Positions 6,278-9,081 of a stretch of 9,081 nt of DNA are shown one piece after another; positions within the stretch are counted from its first letter, which is position 1; each line of letters opens with the position of its first letter. The translations under genes were made by a program, and so were the position numbers. The notes under the pieces are model-generated. The model had not been told where the DNA came from, did no database searches, and worked only from the letters and a program-made list of their open reading frames with translations. Source of the stretch: a bacterium (lineage in GTDB: Bacteria > Cyanobacteriota > Vampirovibrionia > Obscuribacterales > Obscuribacteraceae); NCBI GenBank assembly GCA_030431355.1, contig JAUIJG010000211.1, positions 1-9,081 of the forward strand, in the 5' to 3' direction.

Positions 6278-6331
6278 AGAATTGTGTGCAGTCTGTGCAT
6301 ACCCAAGCCCCCACATTAGAAGGAGAATTAC

Positions 6332-6478
6332 ATGAGTGATTCAGCCACTTACACCTACGACAGTCTCGGGCGACTGAAGACTGTCACTTTCGCGAACGGC
6401 ACCGTGCTTACCTACAACTACGATGCCATGGGAAATCGAACATCGGTGGTGACGAGCTGCCCCGGCGGCGGCTGCTGA
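6332..6478 (+). CDS. Free-standing 48-residue YD (RHS) repeat microprotein
   Basis: The whole protein is one YD repeat and the start of the next. YTYDSLGRL (7-15), a turn with ANGT (21-24), then YNYDAMGNR (28-36) match the RHS/YD consensus closely. It ends SVVTSCPGGGC, with the only two cysteines flanking Pro-Gly-Gly-Gly. YD repeats normally occur by the dozen in RHS and teneurin proteins, where they form the beta-strands of a hollow shell. A single free unit would be about one beta-hairpin of such a wall. The start is well supported: AAGGAG (6320-6325) lies six bases before the ATG. A strong terminator follows 32 bases after the stop, and a large RHS gene begins 90 bases downstream. There is no signal peptide. 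It could be an accessory strand for the RHS shell, a small peptide with its own role, or a relic of a lost RHS gene. The intact start and terminator argue against a relic. Function is unknown. Confidence 0.75.
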   Translation: MSDSATYTYDSLGRLKTVTFANGTVLTYNYDAMGNRTSVVTSCPGGGC

Positions 6479-6510
6479 GTTCGATTTTTGCTTTTGCTCG
6501 CAGATTTGTG

Positions 6511-6543
6511 AGACCCGGTCATTGCCAATGACGGGTCTTTTTT
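6511..6543 (+). terminator. Rho-independent terminator between microprotein and RHS gene
   Basis: AGACCCGGTCATT (6511-6523) pairs with AATGACGGGTCT (6527-6538) apart from one bulged G, around the loop GCC, followed by six T (6538-6543). It is the strongest terminator in the window. It lies 25 bases before the RHS start, so the RHS gene depends on read-through or on a promoter not visible in this short gap. Confidence 0.85.
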
Positions 6544-6568
6544 GTCGAAAAAATTTTAGGAGAAAATT

Positions 6569-9081
6569 ATGACTACTCCGCAGAGGCCTAAGTCGCCCGA
6601 GGTTCAGACCCCGGGCAGTGTTGCCGTGCAGAAGCAAGGTGCTTCCAGTCCGGCTTCCTCGAAACCCAAGATTGAAGGAAGGAAAGTACCTTCCAATATT
6701 TACCGATTTCCCGGTCGCACTCCGCGCCGGTCCTCCGCTTCGGCGGGTTCGATCCAGTCAGCCATCGCCCCTGGTTTTGCCAGTGGGACTGTCTCCGGTG
6801 CTGCTGATATCGAAGAGCTTGCCAGGGCTCTCAAAGACGACGTCGATCTCATTTACGAGTTCGTGCACGATCAGATCGAATGGTTGCCTACCTATGGCAG
6901 TCAAAAAGGTGCTTTCGGTACATTGATCGACGGCATTGGAAACTCCTTCGATCAGTCGGAGTTGATGATCGAGCTTCTTCGAGAAGCTGGATACACCGCA
7001 AACTTTCAGTTCGGCGAACTTGAGCTTTCCCAGGCCGATGCTGCTGCCTGGTTCGGCTCTGATTCCGGCAACATTTGGGCTGCCAGCAATCTGCTTTCGG
7101 CGGGTGGCATTCCGAACACTGTCGTCTGGACCGGTTCTGAATACAAGATCCAGTTCAACCACGTTTGGGTCAAAGTCAATATTTCGGGGACCGACTATGT
7201 CTTCGATCCCTCGCGCAAGACCTATGACGAAATCAGTGGTGTGAACCTGGCCACCGCCATGGGCTACAGCCAGAGCAGCTTCTTGAGTAACGCTCGGTCC
7301 GGCGCCACGATTACCTCTGACTACGCAAAGGATATTCACCGCGCGAATCTGCGCGATGATCTCGATGACTACACCGCCAATCTGGTGAGCTGGATCAAGA
7401 GCAACAATCCAGATGCGACCCTGGACGATATTCTGGGTGGAAGAACAATCGTGGCCACGTCCGGGACGCTGAGAAACACTTCTCTGGCTTACGAGCGGTC
7501 CGGCACATCCGCCACCACCTGGACGGCGATTCCGGACAGCTACAAGACCACGCTTGGTGTCCTTTACGATACCATCAATGTGAGCTTCTTCTCCCGAGAC
7601 ATTCATGGAAAGCGGCTGACACTCTTCTTTAACGGGAGCAATCAGGCGGAGCTTCGACTCGATGGTTCGCTTATTGCTACCAGTTCTGCTCAGGGCGCCG
7701 GCACCTGGAACTCCGTGCTTCTCAGCATCGACCACCCCTATCCGACCAACTTTGCCGATCAGAGTTTCTGGCAGACGGTCTGGTCTGGTCAGTACTATCT
7801 GATCGCTCAAGCCTGGGGTAATGCCGGTCGGAAGATGATCGAAGTTCACAGGGAAAAGCTTGATCAAGCCCGCTTCGATGGTGGAGCGGAAGATTCCGAG
7901 CCTGTTTTCGGTGAAGCTCTCTCTGTCCTCTGGCATCTCTGGAACAGCAAGAAGAGTTGGGCCTGCGATGTCTTCAATAGGATGACTGAGTGTCGCACGA
8001 TGTTGCATCACCAGGTCGGTCTGGTTGGGCATTTCGACGCGGTTCTCACAGACCTGGGCGGCATTCTCTGGGCGAGCGCGGCCCTCGACAATGATTGGGA
8101 CAACGTCAACACCAACGATACTTCCCTTGCTATGCATGGTATCGCTTTTGAAGCCGGTGCTATTGAGCAGGCGGGTGATGTTGGTGGCATCAGCACCTGC
8201 CCTCTCATCGATGACGCCAATACCAACGGGCTCAAGATCTACAATGCGACCTCTTCCAATTGGAACAGTTCGGTCAAGCCTAACCTGACCAACTATTCCA
8301 CACAGACCCTCACCGATATCGAGAATTGGTATCTCAACTGGGGCTGGAGAGTTATTCTGCCGGAAGATGGTGAGCTAACCATCGATGACTTCATCGGGTA
8401 CGGATTCTATGGTGTCAGCCCCTGGTATGGTGCTGTCGGGATTTTCAGCGGCTATCTTCAGGGCGGCATGTCGGCAGAAGCCGTACCGATTTCGACGTTC
8501 AGTCCGCTGGTATCCGGCAACTTCCTGGAGGAGCAACGTCCTTCGACGGCCCAGTCGCCTGACCCTATCTCCCTGCAATCCGGTCACTATACCTATGCCC
8601 ACGACGACATCAGTGTGGGCAGCCAGGGATTTCCATACCAGCTCTCCTTCGAGCGCTCCTACAGCTCCGGCGCTCGCCTGAGCGATGGTCCTCTTGGGCT
8701 GGGTTGGTCTCACAACCTCTCGTATGGTCTTTCCCAGAACAGTGATGCTTTGCTGGCCATGGGGGGGCGTTCTCCCATTGCCGGTGCTGCAGGCATCGTC
8801 GAGATGTTTGTCACCGTGGATCTCTATCGTGACCTGACCAAGCCGGTGGACAAGTGGGTTATGGTCGCGCTGGCAAACAAATGGCTGCTCGACCAGTCGC
8901 GAGACAATACGGTTATGGTATCTACCCCGGAAGGAAGTCAGCTTTTCGTTAAGCTTCCTGACGGCAGCTTCGTGGCTCCGGATCATTCCACCGCCAGCCT
9001 GTCTTCCGTTTCGGGTGGTTGGGAGTTCATCAATCGCCAGAAGGTCAAAGGTGTCTTCAATAGCTCCGGTGAGTTGACGTC
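6569..9081 (+). CDS. Large RHS/YD-repeat protein with transglutaminase-like N-terminus (partial)
   Basis: The frame is open from ATG 6569 (AGGAG at 6558-6562, six bases ahead) to the window end: 837 codons with no stop. Residues 1-75 are disordered and rich in Pro, Ser, Arg and Lys, with no signal peptide. Residues about 80-215 form a transglutaminase-like fold: YEFVHDQIEW, GNSFDQSELMIELLREAGY (124-142), NHVWVKV (197-203) and FDPS (212-215). His198 and Asp213 of the triad are present, but the Cys position holds Ser126, so classical transglutaminase or protease activity is unlikely. A long middle part (about 250-660) has mixed beta and helical character and several Trp. From 665 DPISLQSGHYTY and later SFERSYSSG and PLGLGWSHNLSYG (708-720) mark the conserved beginning of an RHS shell. 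YD repeats and any C-terminal toxin would lie beyond the window. RHS proteins commonly encapsulate toxins for interbacterial or insecticidal delivery, but the payload cannot be judged here. Base use is GC-richer than the left half. Confidence 0.88.
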   Translation, partial: MTTPQRPKSPEVQTPGSVAVQKQGASSPASSKPKIEGRKVPSNIYRFPGRTPRRSSASAGSIQSAIAPGFASGTVSGAADIEELARALKDDVDLIYEFVHDQIEWLPTYGSQKGAFGTLIDGIGNSFDQSELMIELLREAGYTANFQFGELELSQADAAAWFGSDSGNIWAASNLLSAGGIPNTVVWTGSEYKIQFNHVWVKVNISGTDYVFDPSRKTYDEISGVNLATAMGYSQSSFLSNARSGATITSDYAKDIHRANLRDDLDDYTANLVSWIKSNNPDATLDDILGGRTIVATSGTLRNTSLAYERSGTSATTWTAIPDSYKTTLGVLYDTINVSFFSRDIHGKRLTLFFNGSNQAELRLDGSLIATSSAQGAGTWNSVLLSIDHPYPTNFADQSFWQTVWSGQYYLIAQAWGNAGRKMIEVHREKLDQARFDGGAEDSEPVFGEALSVLWHLWNSKKSWACDVFNRMTECRTMLHHQVGLVGHFDAVLTDLGGILWASAALDNDWDNVNTNDTSLAMHGIAFEAGAIEQAGDVGGISTCPLIDDANTNGLKIYNATSSNWNSSVKPNLTNYSTQTLTDIENWYLNWGWRVILPEDGELTIDDFIGYGFYGVSPWYGAVGIFSGYLQGGMSAEAVPISTFSPLVSGNFLEEQRPSTAQSPDPISLQSGHYTYAHDDISVGSQGFPYQLSFERSYSSGARLSDGPLGLGWSHNLSYGLSQNSDALLAMGGRSPIAGAAGIVEMFVTVDLYRDLTKPVDKWVMVALANKWLLDQSRDNTVMVSTPEGSQLFVKLPDGSFVAPDHSTASLSSVSGGWEFINRQKVKGVFNSSGELT

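Larger units (their letters stand above)
5460..6331. other. 872-bp intergenic region rich in dyads, no convincing gene
   Basis: This separates the leftward kinase from the rightward YD/RHS pair and must hold promoters for both. It contains three of the four TCACCC/GGGTGA dyads, a direct repeat TTAGCG-N4-TTAGCG (5628-5643) next to copy 2, and two inverted repeats near the kinase start. A terminator-like hairpin sits at 6254-6277. A TATATT at 6013-6018 is a possible rightward -10 without a clear -35. One leftward frame of 91 codons (5510-5785) has a TTG start with AGGAG eight bases ahead, but an implausible protein. A short rightward frame (6157-6279) ends at the terminator. Nothing is certain to be coding, and a non-coding RNA ending at 6277 is possible. 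Confidence 0.5.

Noticed and set aside
6004..6306. 100-codon minus-strand frame
   Set aside because: It has no ribosome site and no family resemblance, and it runs through the terminator hairpin.
6758..8137. 459-codon open frame on the minus strand
   Set aside because: It is antisense to the RHS gene, which shows recognisable transglutaminase-like and RHS motifs in the sense frame. The long antisense opening follows from that gene's codon use, and no family is recognisable in it.
8375..8986. 203-codon open frame on the minus strand
   Set aside because: It is another antisense shadow of the RHS gene with no recognisable domain.

Overview
The window looks like a chromosomal accessory stretch of a Gram-negative-type (diderm) bacterium. 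It holds a lipobox lipoprotein, Shine-Dalgarno-led genes, rho-independent terminators, and WD40, CAP and RHS/YD families. This mix would fit environmental lineages such as the Obscuribacter/Melainabacteria side of the Cyanobacteria, but that is a guess from gene style only. Base composition is uneven: the first ~2.3 kb is visibly AT-rich, while the RHS gene at the right end is visibly GC-richer.

Layout. (1) 1-1047 (-) is a complete exported WD40 beta-propeller protein. Its promoter (TTGAAT-16-TATGAT) has a perfect 7-bp inverted repeat lying over it. (2) Divergent from it, 1287-1816 (+) is a CAP/SCP-PR1 secreted-protein gene broken by a frameshift, apparently a small deletion. (3) 1853-2284 holds six tandem 72-bp units, each with two perfect ATGCCA-N3-TGGCAT dyads (12 in all). 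A terminator hairpin follows at 2347-2400. (4) 2458-3551 (-) is a two-gene operon: an acidic-tailed multi-pass membrane protein and, overlapping it by 4 nt, a helical lipoprotein. (5) 3963-5459 (-) is an orphan soluble PAS-PAS-HisKA-HATPase histidine kinase. Both of its flanks are intergenic DNA carrying a dispersed perfect dyad, TCACCC-N4-GGGTGA, in four copies; two more inverted repeats sit at the kinase start. (6) 5460-6331 has no convincing gene but is rich in dyads and ends in a terminator-like hairpin with a possible competing pairing. (7) 6332-6478 (+) is a 48-residue YD-repeat microprotein ending SCPGGGC, with a strong ribosome binding site and its own terminator. (8) 6569-9081 (+), running off the window, is the N-terminal 837 codons of a large RHS/YD-repeat protein. 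It starts with a disordered Pro/Ser-rich segment and a transglutaminase-like fold whose catalytic Cys is replaced by Ser, and reaches the start of the RHS shell.

How they may work together: the clearest unit is the YD microprotein plus the giant RHS protein, separated by a terminator that would let the small product be made in excess. The kinase has no partner regulator here. The most unusual items are the free-standing YD microprotein, the 12-dyad tandem array, and the four-copy TCACCC/GGGTGA dyad family.
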